This document shows, piece after piece, positions 26,901 through 40,100 of a stretch of DNA of 64,000 bases. Position 1 is the stretch's first letter. The number at the start of each line of letters is the position of its first letter. A program made the position numbers and the translations under genes. Source of the DNA: Amphiduros pacificus (lineage: Eukaryota; Annelida; Polychaeta; Phyllodocida; Hesionidae); assembly GCA_949316495.1 (NCBI GenBank), contig OX439002.1, forward strand, positions 55,455,531 to 55,519,530, written 5' to 3'. The notes under the pieces were generated by a model. That model ran no database searches and was not told the origin of the DNA. It saw only the letters and a list, made by a program, of their open reading frames with translations.

Positions 26901-28261
26901 AATATAATATCATATTTTACAATTTTACTATTTCTGCTCACATGAACTGTGCTGAAACCAAGATAAAATATCAAACTTACATCCTTTAATATGAAGCAAC
27001 ACATGTTAAGCAAATAATATCACAATGCTCGCCGCATACATGTATGCATACAATCAAATAAGCATACAGACCACTTATATATTGTTTTCCATGTAGGGAG
27101 CGACAGAACTCAAATGAACAACTTTAACTTCAAAATTAACCACATAGGCAACAGATACAATTCTATAGGAATGATATGATATAACAGAAAATATTTACAT
27201 TTGTTATCGTGTTAATCTGCCAATATATTACCTGAATACCAACAAATTCTACATCACTTGAAAACCGACATAATGATAAATAATAAATGCATGAAAATTT
27301 GTTACTCTTATAACAACATAACAGCATTGTACTATTATTCTGCCGGTAACCAAATTTAGTTTAAATATAATGATATATTATCAGAATTATGGGCGTAGTT
27401 AAAGGTAGTGAGGGAAAACTGAATCTGTTCATACCAAAACAGACCAGCGTATGAATATAATTTGTATTAACTGCAGTAGTCAATAGCATAAAGTTGTATT
27501 CCCAGCAGATATTTGAAATAATTAGATCAGTACCAGACCGTAAAATACATACTAATTCATTTTTACGGTAATGCACATGTTATAGCATCTTGCCTTGGGG
27601 AGAGAGAACCCTTTGTCACTGAAACACGTGCAATTACATTATCCCTATGGGGTATTTTGAAGACATATTCCCACCCCTAGGCCTACGCTGCAGATCAAAC
27701 TTCAAACACGAATTTCACCAAAACAAAGTGAGTTTCAGTCCATTCTCCAATGGCTAGTTATGGGATCATTTGACGATGTTGTGTGAGAGTTAAACAACCA
27801 GTATCAAAGACCTCCAACAACATTAAGCTTCCCACTGCTCCATCTTGTAGCAATTTATCAAAAGAAACTTCACAAATTTACAGAATGAATAAACAAATAG
27901 ACAGATATATTGATAGCGAGATATATTAAGTGAAAAATATACTTGAATTCAAACCATCTGCATTCATGAGCTTGTTATCAAATCTGATGTTTTATTTTGA
28001 ATGTGAGAGAGGAAAAGTTAGTTTTGATGAAAAGAAATTAGCCTTGTGTTCACAAACATGACCTTCAGATCACGAGGGAATGTATCCCCTCGTCCGCAGT
28101 ATGTGTTTTATATGATGTGAAGGTCTGGGTTAGACGGCCGCATAATTACCTCAGTATCTGCTGATATTGGGATATTTATGATTTTGTTTTGCACTTTTAT
28201 TTCATACAGTCAACATGTGCAAACATTCATTTGATCTTCAACTCCTATATAATTAAGATAA

Positions 28262-28456
28262 AGGGCCTTCTCTTCTATTGGCCCTAGACTATGGAACGCC
28301 CTTCCAAATGAGATTCGGACCAGTAAATCGGTCAACTCCTTTAAGAGTAGACTGAAGACCCATCTATTCAGGATCCACGTCCTGAATACAGCGCCATGAA
28401 CAGACTTGTCTGGTATCAGCGCTATAAAAAATTTATTATTATTATTATTATTATTA
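28262..28456 (+). mobile_element. 3' end of a CR1/L2-like LINE, 5'-truncated
   Basis: The plus strand encodes the C-terminus of a non-LTR reverse transcriptase: RAFSSIGPRLWNALPNEIR followed by TSKSVNSFKSRLKTHLFR, ending in a TGA at 28397-28399. The pattern LWNxLPxxIR...FKxxLKTHLF is characteristic of CR1/L2/jockey-type ORF2 ends. A 3' UTR of about 35 bp leads into an (ATT)n tail at about 28432-28456. Everything upstream of the last 44 codons is missing, a typical 5' truncation of target-primed reverse transcription. The fragment has no internal stop and so is fairly young. It has no (AAAC)n tail, so it does not look like the partner of the SINE here. Confidence 0.9.
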
Positions 28457-29379
28457 AGGTCCATTGTATCCTCTTTATATAACCCTGACCATTACCAACC
28501 CTTCATAACAGTCATTAGAGGTAATACAAACTAATAATCGTAGCACTCGATTTCCTCTCCACGTGCTTATCAAGTGAATGCTGGGAAGGGGAATTCCGTG
28601 AAAAGAATTGATGAACATAACAACGAGGCCTGTAGCAGTAGGTTTCTGCCAATTCATAGAAACAAATGGTTTTACTGAATTATGTGTTTAAATTATATTT
28701 TTGGATGACTCGATTATGCTTGGGATAAACTGATGTCTAATACAAGTTTAATAAACAAGTCAAAGTCACCATTGTTATCAGTGAACCCTTAGGACTTTAC
28801 TCTAATAAGAGGCATTCCAAGTATTCATATATGCCATATAAGGCAAACTGCATTATTTAAGGTCACACTTGATGTTGGCTGATTAGAAAGACACTAAATT
28901 AGCACATTCCTTTAAAGACAGTCCGGTCATACACGTCTGCCTCCTGTAAAAGGTTAATTACATTTCTGAGTGGGTCATCTGGTCTTCGTGATTGAAAAAC
29001 AATAAATATACTAAATATACTTAGAACCTGAGGTGCAAAGTGAAGTATTATTTTCAAATCCACACTCGATATCCAGACCGTTTATTAATGGAGAAAATGA
29101 GACGAGAAGCCAGTTGAATATGTAACTGATATGATTTGTGCACTAACCGCATACGTGAAGGTGCTGATAATACAACAATATCAATATTTTCTTTTTCTTA
29201 CAAGATTTCAATATAAGACAAGCCACAATCTGCAATCTAAAAATGCATAGGATATCATGCAGAGAGGAGGTCTAAATGTTTATTATTCAACACTCTGAAA
29301 TGCAAAACAATAATATATATTATAATTTTATATTAATTGTCCAAAACAATTTACCCAACTATTTGATGGGAAACATTTT

Positions 29380-29590
29380 GCTGTATGACTGGTGTGCCCT
29401 TGCTGTGCCGTTTCTCATTATAAAGAGATAGCATGGTATAGGATCCTGCCACAGCGCTAAGCTGATGGCGAGGGGTGTCATTTTAACGGACCTCTTTCTG
29501 TCAAGAAAGACCAATTTGCAAACCAGGATGAGGTCACGTGATCCAGCCTCAACCTGTACACAGTTTGTTCTGTGATTCTCCTCTCCCATA
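29380..29590. promoter_or_regulatory. Candidate conserved non-coding element
   Basis: A balanced-composition block with AGGTCACGTGATCC (an E-box fused to a receptor half-site, about 29531-29544) and GGGGTGTCA near 29473. A 76-codon minus-strand frame across it shows no domain. The regulatory call rests on composition and motifs only. Confidence 0.22.
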
Positions 29591-30567
29591 CGTCAGTGTC
29601 ATCTAAGCATGATCAGTTTTAAACACACTTTGATCCATGATGCTGCTTTTCTGTGCTTTCACACGGAATTAGTCTAAATAGTCTTCTGATATCACGATAT
29701 GGGAAAAGCGGCATTTTTTTGGAGTATTTACAGACTTCCCCAAGCCCCTAAGATCTCAGAAAGTGCCATTCCTGGATGAAAACATCCCTTGAGGTTATTT
29801 TCATTTCTGCACATCTCATCCTCACCATTGATTTATAAGCCCCCAGCGATGAATGCATGAATTCTAGTTTGGCCAATGAATTCATCCTTTGTCTTGCCCT
29901 TTTCGAATAAATGTCAATATTTGCACCTTTTTCCACCGTCTTAAATCCTATGTAAAAAAGTCAAAAGGCTATTTATTAGAATTCTTGATTTTTTTTTCAT
30001 TATATTTTTAAATTATAATAGGTTTTTGCCCACCACAGAGAGTTTCAAATATGTACAGTTTTCAAATAATATTGAAGATAAAATCAATAATCTTGAAGAG
30101 CCAATCTAAAATACAGGTAACACATATGTAAACTAAGCAGTGTGATGTGAGAAAAGTTCTTCAAATCTTCATTATAAACTAAGTAATGCTTTGAAACATG
30201 TATTCGTGGAACAAGAAATGGGCTTCAGAAAAAGGGTTAGGGAAAGCTTTTGGAACTATTAATCGGAATTATCCTAAATATAATGTGTACCTTTACTCAT
30301 TAACTGGTTTTTATCTTTACTTGATTGACCACGTGCGCGGAAGCGGTGCCCTAAATTTGTTTTGCTTACGTTCAGGACACTTTTTCAACTAGTAGTCTCA
30401 ATACTTAAATATATTACGTGTCAGGCCATGAAGAGGTTTGAACCATTTTTGACCAACTATTTTTGGTGCTTTTACTTATTGAGCTATGATAAATTATTTC
30501 GCCGGTAACACAATAGGTGAGAATATTTTTGTCGCTATGCCCTGTTCACAGATATATTTGATATTCT

Positions 30568-30606
30568 CTCTTATCTTGGAGTATAATGTATACTCCAAGC
30601 TCTTAT
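30568..30606. mobile_element. 25-bp palindrome with 7-bp direct repeats (copy 2)
   Basis: A perfect inverted repeat has arms CTTGGAGTATA (30575-30585) and TATACTCCAAG (30589-30599) around ATG. It is abutted by the direct repeat CTCTTAT at 30568-30574 and 30600-30606. The terminal 9 bp on each side are identical to those of the palindrome at 3237-3267, while the middle and the flanking direct repeat differ. Two independent loci with the same ends and different 7-bp duplications are what transposition of a very small element, or collapse of a larger one to its ends, would leave. Confidence 0.55.
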
Positions 30607-33062
30607 TACGGGAACAACACGTCATGACTATAAGCTGCTGAAGTGTACCAGACTTTTTGAGAGTGTATGAATGTTATACTCGCTATATTACTGTTTATTC
30701 TTCAAAAGTACAAGATATTTTACACCGATTTAACGGCGTGGCATTTGAAGGAAATTAGAGCGACTGAAACATATGTGAAAGTACATCTTTAGAGACAAGA
30801 ACCTTTCTTGAAGTTTGAGGCCTCTAACTTGGTTGAGTTTGCTGAATTGGCACATTTGAAGTCTCCTCGTAGGTACCAGCTTTATGTGACAAAATATGCC
30901 AGGCACGAAAATGAACATACATCATTTATTTCTCGTTATTTTTTTATTCGACTTGTATTATCCAATAATTATCAAATCCAAAAGTGCCAACGACAGGTGC
31001 AAATAATCGAAAATACGACAATGTATCTTGCCATACAAATCCCAAGGACATTTGACAGTGCATAGAAAAACTTACATTACAACGCATTACAACGCATCGA
31101 TTCATTTTAAAATGCCGATTAAAGAATAATTCCAGAGAAATAATCATATAAAATTCAGAAAAAGACATAAGATTACTGATGAATCATCATTTTCTATTAA
31201 ACAGAAATTTTGTAATTAAGGATCATCGTCAAAATGGTATCTTCACTAAGAAAATATTATATTGTTTATCATGAAGTTAAAGGTTTAGTAATTATGTGAA
31301 GCTATCAAAGTAAATTGTTACATGAAAGATGCAGACAGTTGAGATATTTTAGTGACCAGTGTGTTGCATACAGGTACATGTATATAAACAATATGGCGTC
31401 TAAAACTTCTGTGGTGACAACAGCCACAATCTTGAATACAACGCCAGGCTATTTAAAAAGATAACTAAAATACGATTCTTTCTTTTCTCTTATTACATAA
31501 AAAATATTTCAATGTTATTTGTCTTTAAAAGATGAATTACTTTTTTATACATTAACACAGTGGATGTGTTAACGATATTATTTGTTAATCTTTAAAAATC
31601 ACCTATTAGTACCCCTTTATTAGACACCCGTTTGTCTATATTTAAGAAAATTAGTTCTGAAAAAAGTAATCGGAACTAAACCTTCATGAAAATAGACCTC
31701 TTCTTTGATAATTAATTCATATACATTAATAGATTTCACGTGTTATATATTTGATTAGCGCATTAATGTTGGGCACCTTGTTAATCGTGTCAGAGTGATG
31801 ATTGTTGTATCATCTTAAATCATTCATTGTAAAATACTTATTTCTATGCTCACAGAATATTTCTAAAGAGTATTGAGACATAAATTATAAATGTGTATCA
31901 TCTCAAAAAAAAATGTTTCAGAGATTCTCTTTGAATACGGTTTAGTGGAGTTATTATGTTTACACGTATGTTTCGTCTTGTCATGATAAGACACATTCCA
32001 ATTCAGCTTAGAGGTTTGACGGAATGAAGTAGTTTACGAATGTAGACTTATTGTGTTACCTTCACAAAATGAAGATAAAAAACATTTGAGACTCACAAGA
32101 AAGCGACAAGCTAAATGTGAATGCTACATTTGAGAAAGATACATTATGTTTGTTGCTGAAATGTACATGACATCAAAGTGGTTCTAAGAAAGAGGTGTTG
32201 AAGCAAATGACAGAATCTCACACCTAATCGGAATCAAAGGGCAGGAACCGGCTACTCCGCAAATGAAAAATCCCCAAATTACGGGAAACCTATATTCAAA
32301 CGCCAGGCAGAAAATCATATAATTGGGCAATTTGACTAATTATAGAGTATTTTTTTGTGAACTTGTATAATCGGTATAATGTTGTGTGCATTAGTTGAAT
32401 GTAGGATTTAACTAAAGGTATGATGTTAGAATTCAGTTGTTGAAAAAAAGTGTTTTTGTGAATTATATCTCAGAACATCAACATATCCATTTGTTCAACT
32501 CCTCAGGGGGTAGCCAGTTTTTCTCATGTGAATAATTCCATTAAAAGAATATATGACATTGCATTTAAGTTTGGAAATTTTGTCTTATGCAGCAAATCTT
32601 TTTATATTAAGTACTTTTTGTCAAAGCAAGTGTCAAATAGACCACGACAATTCTTCTGAAGATGAAATGTTTTTTAAACAGCAGAAATGTCAGCAGTCTT
32701 TCTTAAAAATCTAACTAAGAAAATCCCTGCAGTCTACTTGCCTTATCTGAAGTCACCAAAAAACGATTTCAAAACTAGACATCCTCACACAAAACACGAT
32801 GCTTGTTTTTCGTCAGAAGTAGATAAAGACACCTCTAGAAGCCATTTCTATAGGCCTCAAAATATTATTTCTACCTTTAATTGAAAATTGCTCTGCTGTA
32901 CAGGCAATTTCAAGACCAAGCAATATCAAGGCCATAATTGCGTATAAATGCTGTTTGTTTTATTCCCAGCAATGGAATAATGAATTCTCTAATTCTAAAT
33001 AATTATTTTTACAATAATCTTGAGCTAAGATTTTATATTATTCACATCAAGCCACCAAATGT

Positions 33063-33282
33063 CCTTGGCTCGATTCATGTTACAGTTGCTCACAGGAGCT
33101 GAGACCCGCACCTTCATGGTTGAACTGTTGTCCCTATACATCTTTGACTGGGTGGATTGTCATGTCAAGGGCCTGTTAGATGACCATTAAGTGAGGCAGC
33201 ACCATGTCTGCTACAAGTAGGTCTCATCATGAAATGACTGAAATGATACGGAAGTGATGTAAAACCACTGACAAAGAAACAC
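33063..33282 (+). mobile_element. tRNA-derived SINE, 5'-truncated copy
   Basis: The only plus-strand copy of the family. It lacks the tRNA-like head, so it has no pol III promoter of its own. The body is recognisable from GATTCATGTTACA through GACTGGGTGGATTGTCATGT to GCTACAAGTAGGTCTCATCA and ends near GATGTAAAACCACTGACA. Compared with the complete copy it has many substitutions and a decayed tail. Confidence 0.85.
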
Positions 33283-34128
33283 ATCGATTTTTCTGCTTAG
33301 TTATTTCTTAATTTGCCCTTAGAAAGACTTGTATGCATTAGTATTGAACGGTTTTCGTGTAGGTTATAAATACATATATGTCCGATTGGCAAGCTCCTGG
33401 CAGGAGTTTTTGAATTCTTCCATGCAGCTCATGGCTGAATTCTCCTTCTGAATTGGCCGGAGTGGTGGCAATGTCTAATATGTACCGCATTTTTCACCCA
33501 CTTGGCACATATAACTGTACGGGGACCTCTGAAAATGTCCAGAATAATGTCCAGCCCATTTACTTTACTCAAGTTCTAATACTTTCCGATACATCAGGGA
33601 AATGGAAGATGAATCAGAATAGACAATATATCATGCATATGCACAGTCGGAAGCGTATTTATCTAATTTCAATACGAATCTAATCTAAATTCCATGAGCA
33701 TTGTCCGATTAACTCTTATCCTCATCAGAATGGATTGGTCAATATCAACAGGAATGGTCCCAGCGTGTTAGCAACAAATTTGCATAGCATTTTTATATCA
33801 TAACAATAAGAATATTATGAAAAGAATAGAAAGTTAAAAAAATAAACTATGATTTTCTGTCGTGGAACAGTTAGAAACTAAATGTTTGGATTGTTGAATT
33901 ATACCGATGCAACTTTTGCACATACCCTTCTTGATATAAACTAACGGTTACTAATCCTATAATACTCAATAACAGCTACTTATTGCAATACTATGCAGAG
34001 CAGTGTCATATTCTCAGCAATTTACCAAAATGGTAACTTATCCTCTTAAGCTAAATCTGTATGTACATAAAATCTATAGGCCGATTGCCGATCTCCATGT
34101 TGCTTTTTTTAACAAATGAAAAATTCAC

Positions 34129-34281
34129 AGGAACGAGAACTGTATAACTTAACCGGAATCAGAATTGTATAACTTAACCGGAACAAGAACTTAACAACTT
34201 AAACGAGAACTGTACAACTTGACCGGAACGGGAACTGGATAATCAACTTAATCGGTACGAGAATTGCACAACTCCCCTTAA
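34129..34281. repeat. Degenerate approximately 25-bp tandem repeat
   Basis: About six units of a GGAACGAGAACTGTATAACT type followed by TAACC, with indels and substitutions between units. It is old and has no open frame. Confidence 0.85.
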
Positions 34282-34899
34282 AGTAATCAATGATAATGGC
34301 AACTGGCAGGTAGCCTAGCATTTTATATTCTTATGTTCAGGAGCTATAAAATATTTGACAGAATGTAATGTGAGGGTTGTATCCAAACATGTCACTAATA
34401 TATACTGATCTTTGTTTGTATTGTTTGTAAGTTGAGTCACCTGTGTACATAGCTCATAGATAAATCCAAAATACATTTATTTAGAATGTTAATTCCCGAA
34501 TCGAAACTTCGAAGCAAGAGGCCTAAAATGAAAAATGGAATTCTATAAGCGGAATATGCAAACAAGATAATCCCACATTTAAACATGCATTGGCATTCTA
34601 ATGTCATTGTTTCATTTCTGGAGCTTCACGTACATTACAATCCGTGTTAATCCAGATTGAATTGGTTGTTAGTACGGGAGGTTTGCAGCTTTATATTACA
34701 GTGAGAAAATGAATGAATGATTCCATGAGAAGAAAATTCAAATGGTGTAACCTTTAAATACAAAATGTCGCGCTTTTCTCTTTTGTCCATATGTGAATAA
34801 ACCATCCGGCGAGATGTGGACGTGACAAAGGATTGGCCAAATAGTTTTATCGTGTCCTCAATGGTTTACTTAGCAATATAGGAGTTGGTTTTCCATGGA

Positions 34900-35220
34900 A
34901 TTCATGGGGCCTGAGTCAAATTGGATGTTTGGATGGTACATTAATGAGGAGCAGACACTTTGATAATAGAGAGCATTGTGTGGCCTCGTCCCTCTGCTCT
35001 CTATCCTTCATTGCATATAGAGTCACACCATCTATGCCGCATCCATCCTATATTGGGGATCCCACTTCCGGGTGTCTTCAGGTTGCCACTTCCGGTTCTA
35101 TATATCAGTGTGGACCTCAATGTTTTGTTTGGGTACTTTTCGGCACATGTCGTTCTGCCTTTGTAGGGGACATCTCCCTGTCATAGGGTTTACCTCCAAG
35201 ACGGCTTTATGCTGTAGATG
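34900..35220. promoter_or_regulatory. Candidate enhancer or promoter with paired ETS sites
   Basis: Two copies of ACTTCCGG (35064-35071 and 35088-35095), the high-affinity ETS/GABP form, lie 24 bp apart in the same orientation. Upstream are a homeodomain-type ATTAAT (about 34939) and a TCF-like ACTTTGAT (about 34958). Overlapping 68-85 codon frames reflect a lower AT content, and none matches a known protein. Paired ETS sites are typical of TATA-less promoters but no start is visible. Confidence 0.32.
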
Positions 35221-36069
35221 ATAGACGGCTATGTTTGCTGAAACAGAAGTTGATAAAAGCCATAGTTGACTGGGAAGGCTGCCTATTTGCCACAATGGCA
35301 GAAGCAGAATGTATCTTAGGTAGAGTTGCACTGTCTTACATTTCAAATTCTTTATATACTTTGTATGTTTGCTTAAAGACAGATATCAAATCCTCAGTTC
35401 ACCGTCTGTTTGGGTAAGCATATTTATCAAGTCCTCCCACTAAAGTTAGGAGCTTGAGACCTCCACATAGTGCACCATACAGCATTGCCTGAATAAAGTG
35501 GGTGTTATGCCCGGTCCACAAAAAGCCTTTGTGTGATATAACAATGCACGTTCTTTCCCTGGGGAGAAATGTTGGTATTCAATACTTTAGAAGGTAAAAT
35601 GCCATGTACATGATAGAATTTACTCTGGAAATCATTATGTGGAGTCTTAGCTGGCCAAATCACGCAATAATTCCTGAACAGATTTTGGTTATAACAGAGA
35701 TTTTTTTATGTATTAAACAATGTCTCTGCGAATAATATTACTTTCAATATCTTCTATTTCATGGGACAGGTGGGAGTCTACAACAAATTTCACACAGTGA
35801 TATTTGAGGAGAATATTGTATAATATATGGAAGTTCAAGTTTGTCTGGTTGACGAGATGCTATTTGGTCTCATCTGGGATCGTAAATGGCACTCTTGTGT
35901 GTGAAGAGAGGTCTTTAATGCTACTTAATTTCAGCATTGTGTTGAGAAGCGATTAGCGATTTGGCTACAGGCACGGTTCTATTCCGGAAAACCAACAACG
36001 CAGAGGAAAGCATGGGAATGCTGAAGGTCAAGACATCGTGCATATAGAACCCGCCATCGACCGTTCTCC

Positions 36070-36077
36070 ATGCAAAT
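36070..36077 (+). promoter_or_regulatory. POU octamer
   Basis: A perfect ATGCAAAT octamer, the canonical POU-domain site, lies in a moderately GC-richer stretch (36000-36080). A single 8-mer is expected about once by chance in a window of this size, so weight is low. Confidence 0.2.
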
Positions 36078-36879
36078 CACTTATTTCTGGAATTAGGATC
36101 AGAAACAGAATACCAAAATAGCATATAAGATTTAGACCGGGGTCTGAGTGAACGATAGTTGAAAGTACCCATACCTGAAGTGATTGGAAGGGTTGCGTGA
36201 TTTTTCCTCATTTAAAAGACACTTTGAAGACAGTACCGACCAGACTGTACCTAGTGTCATGAAGTTGCTAACAAAGTGCACACACAAACTAAGTACATGA
36301 CATGAATTACTGATTAAGTCTGGAGGTTAGCATCTTGCAAAGCAATTAGATTACATACTTGATAGCAGCTAGGGTTAGGGAATGGGTGGCATGAGAAGCT
36401 TGTTTATGACCACAGAGATTGTCCATATCCCCATCTTCAGTAAAATATGCACTTCCAGACAAGCATAAGTGACCTCCACTGAACTGACGTGATTTAAAAT
36501 ATTAAGAAGGAAAGGGAGTTGGTGATTTGGCTAAATGTATGAAGATGTATGGGGCTCAAAGGGAGATATGCTCTGCTTGCAAGTGACAGTATGGGTTATA
36601 TGGGTAACTGGGGCAGACCTGGGCATCTTTCTTGCATATGTTCACTTGCTCCTCTCTCAAGGAGCAGCTGATTGATGTAAAGACATTTTGCTTTATTCGA
36701 TGTATTCATATCAATCAAATCACATACGAATTCGCTTTCAAATTCAGCTAACACGTCAAATGTTATTTGCGTGGTGCAAAGATCAACTAATAGATGAACC
36801 TCTATATATTTACACCATTTAAACGTGTGAACCTAAGGTTGTTTATATCCTCATTTCCTTCATAAATGAAGGACAACAA

Positions 36880-37180
36880 GTAAGCAATCATTCCATCATG
36901 TGTGTTGGACGTTTTGTTATCAAGCCAACCCCGACTGATGAGATGAGCAATGACCATCCACGCCGGCGGCAAGGTGTCAGCAGTGCGCATGCGCCGGCAG
37001 GAAGAATGTATGTATGGCGCGCAGATCGGAGCAACTCTAGCGGGGTTATAGATTGTAGTAGTATGGCTCAGGTATGTTTATTCTCCACCAGACCTGTGGC
37101 CAATGTGAACCCCGATGTAGATCACTGTAGTAGCTCAGAGAAGATGACAGTGCACACGTATAGCAGGGCACGCTGATGGA
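36880..37180 (+). promoter_or_regulatory. CpG-bearing island with NRF1 site; possible first exon
   Basis: TGCGCATGCGCC (36984-36995), an exact NRF1 palindrome, is embedded in CGCCGGCGGC and CCGGCAGGAAG, the most CpG-rich stretch of the window. At 37063 an ATG begins ATGGCTCAG and runs straight into GTATGT (37072-37077), a good splice-donor match, so a three-codon first coding exon is conceivable. A 92-codon plus-strand frame across it has no known domain. The promoter reading is inference; the start-plus-donor may be chance. Confidence 0.3.
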
Positions 37181-40100
37181 GATGGCTGTTACAATCGTTG
37201 TAATGCACTATATTGATCCTTTCATACAGCTCAAACAACTCTTATAGGATAGGCCATTCCACAGCATGTGGAAATGTGAAAATATTTAGTGCGAGTGTGT
37301 TAATGATGATTTATGGCACAGGTCTATATCATACATGCTATAAAGTATTAAACAGGAGTATTAAACTGCTTAACGTCTTGGAGGAGCTACTCATGTGATT
37401 GAGATCTCTGGCTATTTTGAAGAGAAAACTTAGAAGCATCGCAGAAATAGAAAAGCTCTGAAGTGGAAAAAGAATCTTCCCAGCTATTCAAATGCAAGAG
37501 CTTGTCATTTAACAGGAGTTATTCTGAAGGAGGCTCTATCCTGCCAAGGCCTCTCAAACAACTTGGGATCTCTTCATTCAAGTACATTTAAGGACTTTTA
37601 CCACACTTAAGCTTCCAATTTACAGAGACAAATATAAAATAGTAAACATTTGCAGAGTGTAGGCATGAACTGTGGGTTTGTTTGGGTATTAAGGTGGCAG
37701 GACAATTAGATTACCCAGACGTCCAAGGTTAAACACGGACGTGGTGAAAATTTGATGAATGGCTCTGTTTGGCAACAAAAGTTGGCTTGTGTACAGCATC
37801 TCGCCCATGGGTTTCCATAATTACCACCTTTTTGTGAATACTTTACCATCAACAACACCATGGGTAAGTAAGCATGCTCAGTAATTGCAATTCTACCACA
37901 TTTATCAACGGTCATTTATATATTGACTAAGTAAACCTACACCATCCAGAAGTCCGATAAAAGGCAACAAATCATATCTATTACCTTTTTTTCTTAATCA
38001 ACTTTTCCCAAGTAAGAGACCTATTAGACGTAAACGATTTGGAAATAATTTCTCACCATTGGTGTAAATGGATATTGTTTGCATCCGCTCTAGAAATGTG
38101 CCTGATACAATCTGGCAAATTATGTACGTGTCCAAAGTTCTATAGAAGAACAAAATTAAAAGCAAATATTTTTTCAATATTTGTGCATTATACTATTCTC
38201 ACTACACGTGCCAATTTTCTAGATGAATCTGGCCATGTTTTATCAGCAATAACATGCTGAGTTAAAGGCCATAGTTTATTTGACACCTCATCGATGCCAA
38301 TTCTTCCAGTACCCATCATGCTCTCTTCATCTATCTTACCATATATAATATTGGTTTTAAGCACTTTATTAGCACAAAAAGAGGTGATGCCGTTCTTATT
38401 AAATTTATGAGTCATAGAAACGGCGAATACGCGTTATATCTTTTCTTTTATGGGGCATGGTATGACAAAACCTGATGTTTTTGTATGTGTATTAGGAAAT
38501 ACATATCTTTGTGATAGGTAAAGCAATAAAACGACAGAAAAACACCACAAAATGTGAGAAACTCTAATATATTATGCATATTATAAGTTTTATAGTCTAT
38601 TGTCTCTTAATTCCAGGCATATCCTGTCTAGACTATCTTACTTCAAAGGGACACTTTCTTCCTTTTACTCTGTTTTGTTAAAATCGTCAAGTAACTGATC
38701 AAACGGCTTGAGATGGGCAAAGTCAAATATTTAACTACATTTATTATATATCCTTCCCCAAAGCTGTGACTATGTTGCGATGTGAAATGTTTAAAAAGGT
38801 AAAGGATCCAGGCGGGAGAAGTGTAATCAAATATGATAACCACAGGTATAAAACACTTGTTTCCACAAAACAGCTCAAGACCTGTCAGACGTGAGGCCTC
38901 ACTTCTTGTCACCCGCCCAAGACACACAAGCGCCGACGGTTCAAGGTGTGGGAACATATCTCCAACGTGAACTCGCAGTGAACTTGTCGGTCTTCTCAGA
39001 GTAACTACATAAGCCCAACCACACTTAGCTAAGCAGATGTTTATCACCATTAAGAGGTACTCACTCTGGAGAGAGCCAGGCCAACATTATACTATTTGGT
39101 AATATTTGTGTGCACAGTTTGCATAGAATTCTAGACTCGCTGATGTAACATCTAAACATTTTGGTCTCAGCCAATAATTGTCAACCTGTTTCAATTTGTT
39201 ATGCGTCAGCTAAACACGACATGTCGACATACTATATTCGATGTGATAAATATGAAATTAGTCACAGACAATAAAAAAAGGCCCTAAATATTATATATAA
39301 CACAGGAAGTAAGTGTTCTTTAAGTGCAGTACACCTAATTCCGGGTGAGTTTCTACTATGCAGAGGAAACGTCAATAAGGTATTGCATAGGGGAGGCCAC
39401 AATATAAATACGAGCGACTTCCCGACGGGAGCGCGTATCGAGTACATGGGTAAATATCTGCCTTTTGTGTATCCATTTTTTTCACGTCGGTCAACATCTG
39501 ATGAAGAATTTGACGAATAAATAGGCAAACTGTGCCGTAAACCATTTGTCATGCACGTGATCTATCTGTCGAACGAAGGCCCGTAATAACGGCTATTTAT
39601 AGATTTGACAAGCACATGCATGAAGACTGGTAAGTTCATTTAGAAAATGTGAAATGCGGCGTTTTTCAATTAAATGTAACTTTGGCAAACAATTGGCGGT
39701 TAGACATTGAAGGAGTGCGGGGCTTATACCAGAGGTTTTGTATCTTCGGAGATTAGAATAGCTATATGGAAAAGTATTTCCCATTTTCATAGGTCATCGC
39801 TACAACTTAAAAAAAAAATAATGCGATGTATGTTTGCCTCTGGTTCATATTAATGTAGAAATGATATGCCCATTTTCATACTTTTTGTTTCAATCCACAT
39901 AGACCAATAATTTAAAACTAAAACATAGGAATATGCTTTTCCTAATTACATATGAATATTACATGTATATATGATTTAGAGAGCCGGATTGTTGTGTCAT
40001 CCCGGCAGTTGATATATGTTTGTAATACATTTATAATGCTAGGAACATTTGTATGTTGAAAGGTGATCTCCTGTAGGACACATCTCTCAATAGACTTCAT

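Larger units (their letters stand above)
24434..28261. other. AT-rich DNA with two dispersed-repeat copies, no gene seen
   Basis: Holds an AT tract (24927-24962) and two copies of an unnamed dispersed repeat (26160-26330 and 26710-26900), listed separately. A block at 27590-27700 is less AT-rich and contains CACGTG, without other support. The remaining frames are short and unrecognised. Confidence 0.55.
28457..33062. other. AT-rich single-copy DNA, no gene seen
   Basis: Contains the second tiny palindrome (30568-30606), a less AT-rich island at 29380-29590, and a TCF/LEF-like ATCAAAGG at 32233-32240 followed by a Grainyhead-like AACCGG. The 11-bp string CATTACAACG is duplicated near 31075. 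Frames up to 85 codons show nothing known. Confidence 0.55.

Noticed and set aside
36370-36385. Telomere-like AGGGTTAGGG
   Set aside because: A single short occurrence, not an array.
38643-39050. 135-codon minus-strand frame as a gene
   Set aside because: No recognisable domain or expression context; the underlying block is merely less AT-rich in part.
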